From the NCBI GenBank assembly GCA_965215035.1, contig OZ244040.1, positions 1 to 64,000 on the forward strand: a DNA stretch of 64,000 nucleotides, read 5' to 3'. This document shows positions 23,417-33,240 of the stretch, piece by piece. A program made the translations under genes and the position numbers. Position 1 is the stretch's first letter; each line of letters begins with the position of its first letter. The notes under the pieces are model-generated. The model was not told where the DNA came from, did not search any database, and saw nothing but the letters and a program-made list of their open reading frames with translations. The stretch is from Azophilus sp965215035 (GTDB lineage: Bacteria > Pseudomonadota > Gammaproteobacteria > Pseudomonadales > Azotimanducaceae).

Positions 23417-26041
23417 CTACCCCGCATCGACTGGCGCGGAACGCTGGCGCACCCAATCGGCAACGGCGTCCAAGGCCTCGCCAAGCTGCTCCGGTCGATC
23501 ACCGCCGCCCGCCCTGGCCAGCACCGGGCTGCCCCCGCCACGAGCGCCGACGACCTCGCCAACGGTGCGGATAAGCTCCGGTGCCGGCATTTGCGCGGCC
23601 AAACTTTGCGACAACCCCGCCACCAGGTTGACCCTGCCCTTGTTGCGCTGCGCCAGGACGATCACCGCTGGGCTCAACCTAGACTTCAACATGTCCAAGG
23701 TTTGCATCATGGCCTTGGCATCGCCCCCAATCTCGGCCGCGACCACCTTGATGCCGTTCACGTCGCGCGCACCGTCGACTAGGTCGGCCCCGAAGCCGGT
23801 GGCAAGCCTTTGCGACAACGTCTTGACTTCCCTAGACAGGCGCCGATTTTCCTGCACGAGCGCGGTGGCCCGATCGGCCAGGTTGCGCGGCGTGGACTTC
23901 AACTCGGCGGCCACCTGTCGCACGAGCCGGTCGAGCTCGACTACGCGAGCCAGGGCGGCGGGGCCAGTGACCGCCTCGATGCGGCGCACCCCTTGGGCAA
24001 TACCCGATTCACTAGCGATCCGGAAGAGCCCGATATCGCCGGTGCGCCGTACATGGGTGCCGCCGCAGAGTTCGACCGAATAGTCGCCGCCCATGGCGAG
24101 CACGCGCACCCGGTCGCCGTACTTCTCGCCGAACAGGGCGATCGCACCTTCTTTTAGCGCATCCGCATAGCCCATGTGGGCGATATTGACCTCGGAGTTC
24201 GCCTGCACCTGTTCATTGACCAGCGCCTCGATTGCCGCCAACTGCTCGCCACCCACCGGCCGCGGATGCGAGAAATCGAACCGCAGGTGGTCGGCATCCA
24301 CCAGCGAACCCTTCTGCTGCACCTGAGATCCCAGTATTCGCCGGAGCGCCGCGTGCAGCAGGTGGGTAGCGGAGTGATTGGCCATGATGAGCCGACGTCG
24401 TTCGGCATCCACAGTCGCCCTCAATTCCCCGCCCACTTGCAAGCGGCCGGTCGCCAAGCGGCCGATGTGCAGATGCTGGTCACCCGAGCGCTGGGTGTCC
24501 TCCACCTCGAAACGGAGCTGGTCGTTCTCCAACACGCCGGTGTCGCCAACCTGGCCGCCGGCTTCCGCATAGAAGGGGGTGCGGTCGAGAACCACCACCC
24601 CCGCCCGGCCCGCCTCAAGCACATCGAGCCGGCCGCCTTCCGTATCGTACAGGCCCCTTACCTCGCCGGTCGCGGTGCCGGTGTCGTAACCTAGGAATTC
24701 GACCTTGGAGTCGGTGTGGATGCGCTGCCCGAGGGCGACATCGAACCGCGCGGATGCCCGGCCCCGGTTGCGCTGTCGGCCCATGGCCTCCTCGAAGCCC
24801 GCCGTGTCGGCGCTATAGCCCCGTTCACGGACGATTTCCTCCGTGAGCTCCGTCGGGAAGCCGTAGGTATCGTATAGTTTGAAGACGACCTCGCCCGGCA
24901 GCACCTTTCCGGGGAGGCCGCGGATGGAACTTTCGAGCAGTTCCATGCCTCGGCTCAGGGTTTGCGCAAAGCGTTCCTCTTCCCCCGCCAGCGCCGCCTC
25001 CACCTGGGCCTGCCGCCCGGCGAGCAGCGGATAGGCGGTGCCCATCTCGGCGACAAGGCCGTCAACCAGCCGGTGAAAGAAGGGTTCGCGGATGTTCAGC
25101 TTGTAGCCGTGGCGCAGCGCCCGGCGGATGATGCGCCGCAATACATAGTCCCGGTCTTCGTTGCCGGGCAGCACGCCGTCGGCAATCAGGAAGGCACTGG
25201 AGCGCAGGTGATCCGCAATCACCCGAATGGATGCATGCTCAAGGATTTCCCGCTCGCCGGTTAATCCCGCAAGGTGCCCGGCGCGCAGCATGAGGCGGCG
25301 GAACGAGTCGATTTCGAAATTGCTGTGCACACCCTGCAGGACCGTTGCCATCCGCTCTAGGCCCATGCCGGTATCCACGCCCGGTTGCGGCAATGGCTTA
25401 AGCGCTCCATCCGCCGATCGATCAAACTGGGGGAACACCAAGTTCCAGAACTCGATGTAGCGGTCGCCCTCCTCATCCGCCGAACCCGGCGGACCTCCGG
25501 CAACCGCCGGACCATGGTCGTAGAACAATTCGGTGCAGGGCCCGCAGGGGCCGGTGTCGCCCATCGCCCAGAAATTGGACTCGTGGTCGATCACCCGTTC
25601 GGCCGGAACGCCGACCTTGCGCACCCACAGGGCCCGGGACTCATCATCCGTCGGGTGCACAGTGACCCAAAGCCGTTCCGGGGGCAGCCCGAACACCTCG
25701 GTCACGAATTCCCAAGCCCAGGTGATGGCTTCTTCCTTGAAGTAGTCGCCGAAGCTGAAGTTGCCGAGCATCTCGAAAAACGTCAGGTGGCGCGCCGTAT
25801 AGCCCACGTTCTCGAGGTCGTTGTGCTTGCCGCCGGCCCGAACGCACTTCTGCGCCGATGCCGCGCGCCTGAAGCCCGGGTCTTCGCGGCCGAGTAGGGC
25901 ATCCTTGAACTGGTTCATGCCCGCGTTGGTGAACAGCAGCGTCGGGTCGTCAAAAGGCACGAGCGAGCTAGACGGCACCACCCGATGACCGGCCGCCTCG
26001 AAAAAGTTCAGGTACTGCTTGCGGATCTCGGCCGCCTTCAT
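23417..26041 (-). CDS. alaS: Alanyl-tRNA synthetase
   Basis: 874 residues from ATG 26041 (MKAAEIRKQYLNFFEAAGH), the usual length. Class II motif segments are intact (FTNAGMNQFKDALLG; ARHLTFFEMLGNFSFGDYFK). The editing-domain zinc ligands are present as NHSATHLLHAALR and CGGTHVRRTGDIG, and the C-terminal oligomerisation region is present. It follows recX on the same strand. Confidence 0.97.
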   Translation of the reverse strand: MKAAEIRKQYLNFFEAAGHRVVPSSSLVPFDDPTLLFTNAGMNQFKDALLGREDPGFRRAASAQKCVRAGGKHNDLENVGYTARHLTFFEMLGNFSFGDYFKEEAITWAWEFVTEVFGLPPERLWVTVHPTDDESRALWVRKVGVPAERVIDHESNFWAMGDTGPCGPCTELFYDHGPAVAGGPPGSADEEGDRYIEFWNLVFPQFDRSADGALKPLPQPGVDTGMGLERMATVLQGVHSNFEIDSFRRLMLRAGHLAGLTGEREILEHASIRVIADHLRSSAFLIADGVLPGNEDRDYVLRRIIRRALRHGYKLNIREPFFHRLVDGLVAEMGTAYPLLAGRQAQVEAALAGEEERFAQTLSRGMELLESSIRGLPGKVLPGEVVFKLYDTYGFPTELTEEIVRERGYSADTAGFEEAMGRQRNRGRASARFDVALGQRIHTDSKVEFLGYDTGTATGEVRGLYDTEGGRLDVLEAGRAGVVVLDRTPFYAEAGGQVGDTGVLENDQLRFEVEDTQRSGDQHLHIGRLATGRLQVGGELRATVDAERRRLIMANHSATHLLHAALRRILGSQVQQKGSLVDADHLRFDFSHPRPVGGEQLAAIEALVNEQVQANSEVNIAHMGYADALKEGAIALFGEKYGDRVRVLAMGGDYSVELCGGTHVRRTGDIGLFRIASESGIAQGVRRIEAVTGPAALARVVELDRLVRQVAAELKSTPRNLADRATALVQENRRLSREVKTLSQRLATGFGADLVDGARDVNGIKVVAAEIGGDAKAMMQTLDMLKSRLSPAVIVLAQRNKGRVNLVAGLSQSLAAQMPAPELIRTVGEVVGARGGGSPVLARAGGGDRPEQLGEALDAVADWVRQRSAPVDAG

Positions 26042-26146
26042 GCCACTCACGCCGCCGAAAAAAAGGCGCCAAGTATAGTGGCCCACCGGAACTGGTGGTA
26101 GCGCATGCCGAGCATCCGGCAGAACCATCCCAAAGCGCTCGCTCTT

Positions 26147-26259
26147 GCCAAGCCAGTCTTGGGAAAGTGCTGCGGGGTGCCTGGCTTTGGAACCCGTTCT
26201 GCCTGTTCTGGGAACGGCGGGTCGAGGTAAAGGCGGCCATGTAACAATCGCATTGTTAC
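26147..26259 (-). promoter_or_regulatory. Structured alaS leader with inverted repeats
   Basis: The 250-base gap before alaS holds several inverted repeats: GTAACAAT-CGC-ATTGTTAC (26241-26259, perfect), CCGTTC...GAACGG (26194-26217), and AAGCCAG...CTGGCTT near 26150-26186. They could be a recX terminator, an operator (alaS is autoregulated through a palindrome in E. coli) or a repeat remnant. No leader peptide was seen. Confidence 0.35.
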
Positions 26260-26293
26260 CTTGCGACTCTGAACGAAGCGGGGATGAACTTGC

Positions 26294-26815
26294 TCAGAGC
26301 TTCCCTAGCGCCCTGTAGATAATATCGGCGGGAAAGCCGCGTCGCGAGAGAAACCGGGCGCGGGTGCCGTAGGCGGATTCGGAATGTGCGCCGGACCCGA
26401 ACTTCTTGCCGAGCGCCGCAACGGCCAAGCGCAGCCAATAGTCGTCCGTCTGATTCATTTGGGCATCGGCGACCTCATCGTCCACCCCGCGTTCGCGCAA
26501 TTCACCGCGAATGTGGATGGGCCCGTAGCCGCGTGCAATGCGCCGGCGCAGCAGGGCGGCGGCAAAACGCTCCTCGCTTTGCAGGCCGTCGGCACATAGC
26601 CTGGCGAGCACCCGGGCGGTAACTTCAGCGTCAAAGCCGCGCTTAGCGAGCTTGGCCCGCAACTCCGCCCGCCCATGTTCGCGCCGGGCAAGCAGCCGCA
26701 TGGCCAACCCCAGGGCTTCGTTGAACCCAGGCTGCGCCGACCCGGCACGCTGCGCTCGCCGACCCTGCTGGCGAGACGCCGCACCCGCCACCCGGTTAGC
26801 CGATGTCTTGCCCAA
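26294..26815 (-). CDS. recX: Recombination regulator RecX
   Basis: 173 residues from a TTG at 26815 that overlaps the recA end by 20 bases. RecX three-helix repeats are visible (ALGLAMRLLARREHGRAELR; LARLCADGLQSEERFAAALL; RARFLSRRGFPADIIYRAL). It binds RecA filaments and limits their activity. The recA-recX-alaS order is typical of gammaproteobacteria. The N-terminal 30 residues are Arg/Ala-rich and variable. Confidence 0.92.
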   Translation of the reverse strand: MGKTSANRVAGAASRQQGRRAQRAGSAQPGFNEALGLAMRLLARREHGRAELRAKLAKRGFDAEVTARVLARLCADGLQSEERFAAALLRRRIARGYGPIHIRGELRERGVDDEVADAQMNQTDDYWLRLAVAALGKKFGSGAHSESAYGTRARFLSRRGFPADIIYRALGKL

Positions 26816-27938
26816 GCGGGTCTCGAGCCGGTTCCGGGATGACTACATCGCCTTGGCCTTGCGCCCCGAGTTGCGGCAAAAGCTGCTGGCGTAGGCGCAA
26901 TTCAATCTCGTCGCGGATCGCGGCATTCGCATCCAGATACTCGGCCGCGTTCTTGCGGCCCTGGCCAATGCGGTCGTTCCCGTAGGCATACCAGGCACCG
27001 GACTTCTCGACAACGCCCTGCTTGACACCCAATTCCAGAATTTCGCCGGTTCGGTGAATGCCCTTGCCGTACAGAATCTGGAATTCGGTCTGGCGGAAGG
27101 GCGGCGCCACCTTGTTCTTGACGACCTTCACCCGGGTTTCGTTGCCGATGACCTCATCGCCCGCCTTGACCGCGCCAATGCGGCGGATGTCGAGACGCAC
27201 CGATGAGTAGAACTTGAGGGCATTGCCGCCCGTGGTGGTTTCCGGGCTGCCGAACATGACGCCGATTTTCATGCGAATCTGGTTGATGAATACCACCAGT
27301 GTGTTGGATTGCTTAATGGAGCCGGTCATCTTGCGCAGCGCCTGACTCATAAGGCGTGCCTGCAGGCCCACATGGGCCTCGCCCATCTCGCCCTCGATCT
27401 CCGCCTTGGGCGTCAGCGCGGCGACCGAGTCGATGACCACCACATCCACGGCACCGGAACGAACGACCATATCGGCGATCTCCAAGGCCTGCTCACCCGT
27501 ATCTGGCTGGGAAACCAGCAGATTGTCGGTATCCACCCCCAAAGACTGGGCGTAGATGGGGTCGAGCGCATGTTCCGCATCGATGAAGGCGCAGGTGCCG
27601 CCGGCCTTCTGGGCCTCGGCGATAACTTGCAGGGTAAGGGTTGTCTTGCCCGACGACTCGGGCCCGTACACCTCCACCACCCGGCCGCGCGGCAGGCCAC
27701 CGATACCGAGCGCGACATCAAGGCCCAGGGAGCCGGTGGAAATGGATGGGATGGCGACCTGTTCACGGTCGCCTAGGCGCATCATCGAGCCCTTGCCGAA
27801 CTGGCGTTCAATCTGGGCAAGGGCTGCGCCCAAGGCCTTATCCTTTTGCGTATTGCGCGTATTTTGTGTATTGCGCGAGGCGTCGTCCGGAGGGGAATTG
27901 CGGTCGGCCCGTGAGAAGGAGGACTTGCGGTTGGCCAT
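26796..27938 (-). CDS. recA: RecA recombinase
   Basis: 380 residues from ATG 27938. The Walker A GPESSGKTT, LGVDTDNLLVSQPDTGEQAL, the L1/L2 loop regions (SQALRKMTGS; FGSPETTTGGNALKFY) and KNKVAPPFRQTEF are all present. The N-terminus has a short Asn/Thr repeat (NTQNTRNTQK), longer than in E. coli. Homologous recombination, SOS induction through LexA cleavage. A LexA-type box lies 38 bases upstream. Confidence 0.97.
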   Translation of the reverse strand: MANRKSSFSRADRNSPPDDASRNTQNTRNTQKDKALGAALAQIERQFGKGSMMRLGDREQVAIPSISTGSLGLDVALGIGGLPRGRVVEVYGPESSGKTTLTLQVIAEAQKAGGTCAFIDAEHALDPIYAQSLGVDTDNLLVSQPDTGEQALEIADMVVRSGAVDVVVIDSVAALTPKAEIEGEMGEAHVGLQARLMSQALRKMTGSIKQSNTLVVFINQIRMKIGVMFGSPETTTGGNALKFYSSVRLDIRRIGAVKAGDEVIGNETRVKVVKNKVAPPFRQTEFQILYGKGIHRTGEILELGVKQGVVEKSGAWYAYGNDRIGQGRKNAAEYLDANAAIRDEIELRLRQQLLPQLGAQGQGDVVIPEPARDPLGQDIG

Positions 27939-27975
27939 AATCAGATTTCCAAGTATTTTCGACGAGACAGCGGTA

Positions 27976-27991
27976 CTGTATATATGCTCAG
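27976..27991 (-). promoter_or_regulatory. LexA (SOS) box upstream of recA
   Basis: CTGTATATATGCTCAG matches the CTGT-N8-ACAG gammaproteobacterial LexA consensus with one mismatch in the right half. It lies 38 bases upstream of the recA start and also in the gap to the divergent mutS gene. Confidence 0.7.
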
Positions 27992-28092
27992 TGTCAATAG
28001 CAATACCCTGAAACACCCAAATTGGCAATTTCCGCCAATTCGCACAGGCCAAGTCTCGAATGGCGCACAGGATTAGTGGAAAATCAACCCGT

Positions 28093-30642
28093 ATGAGCGG
28101 TTCCCGGCATACGCCAATGATGCAGCAGTACCTCAGCATCAAGGCGCAACACTCCGAACACCTCCTCTTCTATCGCATGGGGGACTTCTACGAACTCTTC
28201 TATGCCGACGCCAAGCGGGCATCGGAATTGCTCGACATCACGCTGACCACACGCGGGCAGTCCGGGGGAACACCCATTCCCATGTGCGGGGTGCCCTATC
28301 ACTCGGTAGACAGCTACCTGGCGAGACTGGTGGGGCTCGGCGTCTCGGTGGCCATCTGCGAACAGGTTGGCGACCCCGCGTCGGCCAAGGGCCCGGTGGA
28401 ACGGCGGGTACAGCGCATCATCACACCGGGAACCATCACCGAAGAGGCGCTTCTGGAACAGACCCGGGATAGCCTGCTGGTGGGCATCGCGCCCCGCCCC
28501 GGCACCGGGCCGGCGCGCTACGGCATGGCCATCCTCAACCTGGGCCGGGGGGAACTCACCGCACAGACCGTGAACGGAACAGACCAGCTCGCCGGAGAAC
28601 TGGCGCGCCTCGGGCCAAACGAAGTGCTGACCCCGCGGGAACTGGGCGGTCTGGGCGAGCGCACCCAGAACGTACGCGACCCCATGACCTTCGACCCAGA
28701 CCTGGGGTTCCGTTTTCTTTGCGAGCATTTCGGCACCCACGACCTGCACGGTTTCGGCCTGGAATCCGACGACCCGGCGATCGGGCCAGCAGCGGCGGTG
28801 CTGAACTACGCCCAGGCCAGCCAATGCCAAAAACTCGATTTCATCGACCGCATCTCGGCGGTGCGATACGACGACTACATCAAGCTCGACGCACACAGCC
28901 GCCGCAACTTAGAGATCGACCGCCGCGCCGACGGCAGCGAGGCGCCAACCCTGTACGCATTGATGAACACCACGCGCACGCCCATGGGCGCGCGGCTGCT
29001 GCGCCGCTGGCTGAACGCGCCCAGCAAGGCGCTGGGGACGGTGCGCGAACGCCAAGCCGCGCTCGCTGCCCTACTCGACGGCGGATTAGTGCAACCGCTG
29101 CGCGAGCCGCTCGCCGACTGCGGCGACATGGAACGGGTGGTGGCGCGCATCGCGCTCGGGTCCGCCACACCCCGGGATTTGACGCGGTTGCACACGGCAG
29201 TCGATGTACTGCCGGCGGTCGGGGCGCTGATCGGCAACCTGGAGGCGGCGCGCCTAGCCGCGCTCGGTGCCGACATCCCCGACCTCTCGGCGGTGGGCGA
29301 ACTGCTGCGGCGCGCAATCGTACCGGCCCCTCCAGCGACGATTCGCGATGGCGGCGTCGTGGCGCCCGGTTACAGCAGCGAACTCGACGCACTGCGCAAC
29401 ATCACCGCCAACGCCGCCCAGTGGCTGCGCGACCTAGAGGCGAAGGAACGCCGGCGCACCGGCATCGCCAACTTGAAGGTGGGCTACAACCGCGTGCACG
29501 GTTACTACATCGAAGTCTCCCGGTCGGCGCATGGCACCCTACCGGCGGAGTATGTGCGGCGGCAGACGATGAAGAACGCCGAACGCTATATCACGCCGGC
29601 CCTGAAGTCGTTCGAGGACGATGCGCTGACCAGCCGCGCCCGGGCCCTGCAACTGGAAAAAAAGCTGTACGAAGAACTGCTGCTGCAGCTCGGCACCGAG
29701 GTTCCGGCACTCGGCCGGGCGGCCCGCGCGGCGGCCGAACTCGATGTGCTCGCCTGCTTTGCGGAGCGGGCGCAGAGCCTAGGTTTCGCCCCGCCCTCAT
29801 TCACCGCCGAACCCTGCCTTAGCATCACCGGGGGATGGCATCCGGTCGTACGCGAGGCGAGCACCGAAACCTTCGTACCCAACGACCTGGAAATGCACGA
29901 CAGCCGCCGCATGCTGATCGTTACCGGCCCCAACATGGGCGGCAAGTCCACCTATATGCGGCAGACCGCCATCCTGGTGCTGCTGGCCTTTGCCGGCAGC
30001 TTCGTGCCCGCGGCCAGCGCCGTCATCGGGCCGGTGGATCGCATCTTCACGCGCATCGGCGCCGCCGACGACCTAGCCGGCGGCCGCTCGACCTTCATGG
30101 TGGAAATGACGGAAACCGCCGACATCCTGCATCACGCCACCGACCGTAGCCTAGTGCTGCTTGACGAAATCGGCCGGGGCACCAGCACCTACGACGGCCT
30201 CGCACTGGCCTGGGCAACGGCCCAGCACCTTGCCGAGAAAACCCGCGCCCTCACCCTGTTCGCCACCCACTATTTCGAGCTAACCAGCCTGCCGGCGACG
30301 GTGCCGGCCACGGCCAACATCCACCTCGCCGCCGCGGAATACAACGGGCGCATCGTTTTCCTGCACCAGGTGGAAGAGGGGCCCGCCAGCCAGAGCTATG
30401 GCGTGCAGGTGGCGCGCCTGGCCGGTATGCCGAGGCCGGTGCTGCAACTGGCGCGGGCCCGCCTACAGCAATTGGAGGCGGCGGCCCATCCGCGCCAGGG
30501 CGACCTATTCACGCCACCGCCACTCGCCGCCGCGCCAGAACCCGAGCCCGACCCGGTCAGGCTCCGGTTGGATGCCCTCGACCCCAGCGACCTCACCCCA
30601 AGACAGGCCCTGGATCTGCTCTACGAACTAAAGGAAATGTAG
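28093..30642 (+). CDS. mutS: DNA mismatch repair protein MutS
   Basis: 849 residues from ATG 28093, chosen because the family begins shortly before HTPMMQQYLSIK; an upstream ATG at 28060 is possible. The mismatch-reading FYRMGDFYELF motif, Walker A GPNMGGKSTYMRQ, DEIGRGTSTYDG and ATHYFELTSL are intact. It recognises mismatches and recruits MutL. Divergent from recA. Confidence 0.97.
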   Translation: MSGSRHTPMMQQYLSIKAQHSEHLLFYRMGDFYELFYADAKRASELLDITLTTRGQSGGTPIPMCGVPYHSVDSYLARLVGLGVSVAICEQVGDPASAKGPVERRVQRIITPGTITEEALLEQTRDSLLVGIAPRPGTGPARYGMAILNLGRGELTAQTVNGTDQLAGELARLGPNEVLTPRELGGLGERTQNVRDPMTFDPDLGFRFLCEHFGTHDLHGFGLESDDPAIGPAAAVLNYAQASQCQKLDFIDRISAVRYDDYIKLDAHSRRNLEIDRRADGSEAPTLYALMNTTRTPMGARLLRRWLNAPSKALGTVRERQAALAALLDGGLVQPLREPLADCGDMERVVARIALGSATPRDLTRLHTAVDVLPAVGALIGNLEAARLAALGADIPDLSAVGELLRRAIVPAPPATIRDGGVVAPGYSSELDALRNITANAAQWLRDLEAKERRRTGIANLKVGYNRVHGYYIEVSRSAHGTLPAEYVRRQTMKNAERYITPALKSFEDDALTSRARALQLEKKLYEELLLQLGTEVPALGRAARAAAELDVLACFAERAQSLGFAPPSFTAEPCLSITGGWHPVVREASTETFVPNDLEMHDSRRMLIVTGPNMGGKSTYMRQTAILVLLAFAGSFVPAASAVIGPVDRIFTRIGAADDLAGGRSTFMVEMTETADILHHATDRSLVLLDEIGRGTSTYDGLALAWATAQHLAEKTRALTLFATHYFELTSLPATVPATANIHLAAAEYNGRIVFLHQVEEGPASQSYGVQVARLAGMPRPVLQLARARLQQLEAAAHPRQGDLFTPPPLAAAPEPEPDPVRLRLDALDPSDLTPRQALDLLYELKEM

Positions 30643-31077
30643 GGCACAACCGGGCTCTCCAAACGGATGTGAATCGCAACCCCGTAACCGGAGCAGCAAC
30701 CCCCGGGAACAGGGTACTTCCCAATCCGCGGTCGGTCCCCCGGTGGGCCGGGTTCCGAAGCGGCCCCGACCCACGGGCCGTGGCGGTCGCACCGGGCCCG
30801 TTGCACTGGTTCCCGGGCCTGGCCGGCCATGGCGGTTTGACGGCAGCTCCGGGTATTGCTTCCACCAAGGGCGGGGGACGCCGTCCACACCCGCCATGTC
30901 GGCTATCGGGGCTAGCAACCCCGTCGCCCGCCCCATCGAGATGGCAATCGGCAATCGTGGGGCGCATGCACTACAATAGCCCGGTTGCCCCAAGCGCTAC
31001 GAGACCGAAGGGTGCCAATAGCCGCCAGCGCACCAGCCGATGTCAAGAACCCGTCCCAACAACGAGGAGTGCTGTGC
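30643..31077 (+). other. Non-coding stretch between mutS and the DUF3604 gene
   Basis: 435 bases rich in short GC palindromic runs (for example CCGGGCCTGGCCGGCC around 30815). The open frames here have no family signal. I see no tRNA or terminator with a T-run. The promoter of the DUF3604 gene should lie near 30950-31070. Confidence 0.5.
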
Positions 31078-32994
31078 ATGGGAACACAGGCCGTCATCCT
31101 AACCACCCTGGCACTCTTGTGGTCATCCGCTGTCGCCGGCACCCCTACCGGCAAGCAGCTCCTGTGGGGCGATACCCATCTCCATACCACCTATTCCTTC
31201 GATGCATTCCTCAACAACAACCTCACCGCCGACCCCGACACCGCCTATCGCTTCGCCAAGGGCGAGCCGGTCATCCACCCCTATCACCGGGCGCGCATGC
31301 AGCTCGCGGCACCGCTCGACTTCCTAGTCGTCTCGGACCACGCGGAGTTCCTCGGCAGGTTGCGCGACATCTACCACAACGGGTTGCGGGACGAGGGCAC
31401 GGGAATCTGGGACAGCCTGGCCAACTGGTACACCGCCCGCAACATACGCAATGCCATCGATACGCGGGATGGCGTGTCGCTGTTCCGCGAGGTACTCCCC
31501 TTCAGCGCCGACCCCCGGGTTGCGGCGAGTACTCCAAGGCAACTCGCCGACAGCAGCATACCGCCTAGCCCCGAGGTCGAACGTTCCGCCTGGGCGGATA
31601 TCGTCTCCACCGCCGAGGCCCACTACCGGCCAGGCGAGTTCACCACCCTGCTCGGCTGGGAATGGAGTTCCCTGCCCGGCGGCGCCAACCTGCACCGCGT
31701 AGTGGTCACCGACGCGAATGGTGACCAGGCGCGCGCCTTGCAGCCGTTTTCCTCCTTGGATAGCCCCTATCCCGAAGATCTGTGGCGATGGTTGGAGCAA
31801 ACCAGCGCAGCCACCGGTGCCCGCTTCCTGGCCATACCCCACAACTCCAATATCTCCAAGGGCCTGATGTTCTCCGATACAACGCTGCGAGGCCGCCCGG
31901 TGGATGCGGAATACGCGCGAGCGCGTATGCGCTGGGAGAAACTCGTGGAAGTCACCCAGATCAAGGGGGATTCCGAAGCGCACTTGCTGTTGTCGCCAGA
32001 GGATGAGTTCGCGGGTTTCGAAGTCTACCCCTTCTATATTCAGCAGGATGCCGAGGAATACGTGCCGCGGCCCGGCGACTACGTGCGCTCGGCCCTCAAG
32101 ACCGGCCTTGAGTTGGGCGATACGATCGGTATCAACCCCTTTCAGTTCGGCATGATCGGTTCCACCGATGCGCACACGGGGCTCTCCACGGCGGACGAGA
32201 ACAATTTCGCCGGCAAGATGGCGACGGACTCTACGCCGGAAACCAAACTGGACCAGGTGCTCGGCGGCGCGGTGCGGGGCTGGACCATGTCCGCCTCCGG
32301 ACTAGCGGCCGTCTGGGCCGAGGAAAACACCCGGGAAGCCATCTTCGATGCCATGCGGCGGCGCGAGACCTATGCCACCACCGGGCCGCGCATTCGGGTC
32401 CGGTTCTTCGGTGGCTGGGAATTCGACAGCACCGATCTGGAGGCGGCGGACCCGGCGACGAGCGGCTATGCAAAGGGCGTACCCATGGGGGACGAACTGC
32501 CGCCCGCGGGTGAACAGGATTCCCCGGCGTTCCTGGTCGTCGCGCACAAGGATCCGGCGGGCGCCAACCTCGACCGGGTGCAGATCGTCAAGGGCTGGCT
32601 CGATGCCGACGGCACCGCCCGGGAACGGGTATTCGATGTGGTGTGGTCCGGCGACCGGCAACCCGGAGGGGATGGCAAGCTCGGGCCGGTGGGCGATACC
32701 GTGAACCTAAAGACGGCCCGCTACAGCAACAGCATAGGCGCGGCGGAGCTGGCGGCGGTGTGGCGCGACCCCGACTTCGAAGCGACGCGGGCCGCTTTCT
32801 ACTATGTGCGGGTCATCGAAATTCCAACGCCCCGCCACGCTCAATTCGATGCGCTCGCGCTCGGCATGGAGGTGCCGAACTACGGCCCGCCCAGCATCCA
32901 GGAACGGGCCTATACGTCGCCGATCTGGTATCGGCCTCTGCCGGTGTCCAATGCCGCCTCCGGGGCAAGTCCGGTTCCCGGTCAGCGGCCATGA
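31078..32994 (+). CDS. DUF3604 protein, exported PHP-like enzyme
   Basis: 638 residues from ATG 31078 with GAGGAGT upstream. A signal peptide is visible (MGTQAVILTTLALLWSSAVA). The mature part opens with LWGDTHLHTTYS and later VVSDHAEFLG, SNISKG and GSTDAHTG. These His/Asp segments are typical of the metal-binding site of DUF3604 and related PHP-fold hydrolases, probably periplasmic. The substrate is unknown; a phosphoester or other ester is usual for PHP folds. It separates mutS from fdxA, which are often closer in relatives. Confidence 0.85.
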   Translation: MGTQAVILTTLALLWSSAVAGTPTGKQLLWGDTHLHTTYSFDAFLNNNLTADPDTAYRFAKGEPVIHPYHRARMQLAAPLDFLVVSDHAEFLGRLRDIYHNGLRDEGTGIWDSLANWYTARNIRNAIDTRDGVSLFREVLPFSADPRVAASTPRQLADSSIPPSPEVERSAWADIVSTAEAHYRPGEFTTLLGWEWSSLPGGANLHRVVVTDANGDQARALQPFSSLDSPYPEDLWRWLEQTSAATGARFLAIPHNSNISKGLMFSDTTLRGRPVDAEYARARMRWEKLVEVTQIKGDSEAHLLLSPEDEFAGFEVYPFYIQQDAEEYVPRPGDYVRSALKTGLELGDTIGINPFQFGMIGSTDAHTGLSTADENNFAGKMATDSTPETKLDQVLGGAVRGWTMSASGLAAVWAEENTREAIFDAMRRRETYATTGPRIRVRFFGGWEFDSTDLEAADPATSGYAKGVPMGDELPPAGEQDSPAFLVVAHKDPAGANLDRVQIVKGWLDADGTARERVFDVVWSGDRQPGGDGKLGPVGDTVNLKTARYSNSIGAAELAAVWRDPDFEATRAAFYYVRVIEIPTPRHAQFDALALGMEVPNYGPPSIQERAYTSPIWYRPLPVSNAASGASPVPGQRP

Positions 32995-33086
32995 GCCGGC
33001 CCTGGGCGAGCCGTATCCGACACCCTGTTTGAGAACATTGGCGGCACCTTCGTAGCGCAGCGACATCCCGAAGACCGCTGGTTCAA

Positions 33087-33193
33087 GCCGAGCTGAACGC
33101 GACAAAGCGTGTTCCCGGTGGGGGACGGCGGCGACCTGGTGGCGGCGCAGGCGTTTTCGGGCCGAGCCGAATGCCACAAAGAGTGTTCCCCGG
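33087..33193 (+). repeat. Short direct repeat upstream of fdxA
   Basis: Two 32-base copies begin at 33087 (GCCGAGCTGAACGCGACAAA) and 33161 (GCCGAGCCGAATGCCACAAA), both ending in GTGTTCCC. They lie in the non-coding gap between the DUF3604 gene and fdxA. Confidence 0.6.
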
Positions 33194-33240
33194 CAACAAG
33201 ATGGTTAAAATGCCCGGCTACAAACGTTGAGGAGCCGTTC

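Noticed and set aside
26042..26293. T-box riboswitch in the alaS leader
   Set aside because: Hairpins are present but no T-box sequence or antiterminator is seen, and T-boxes are not expected in gammaproteobacteria.
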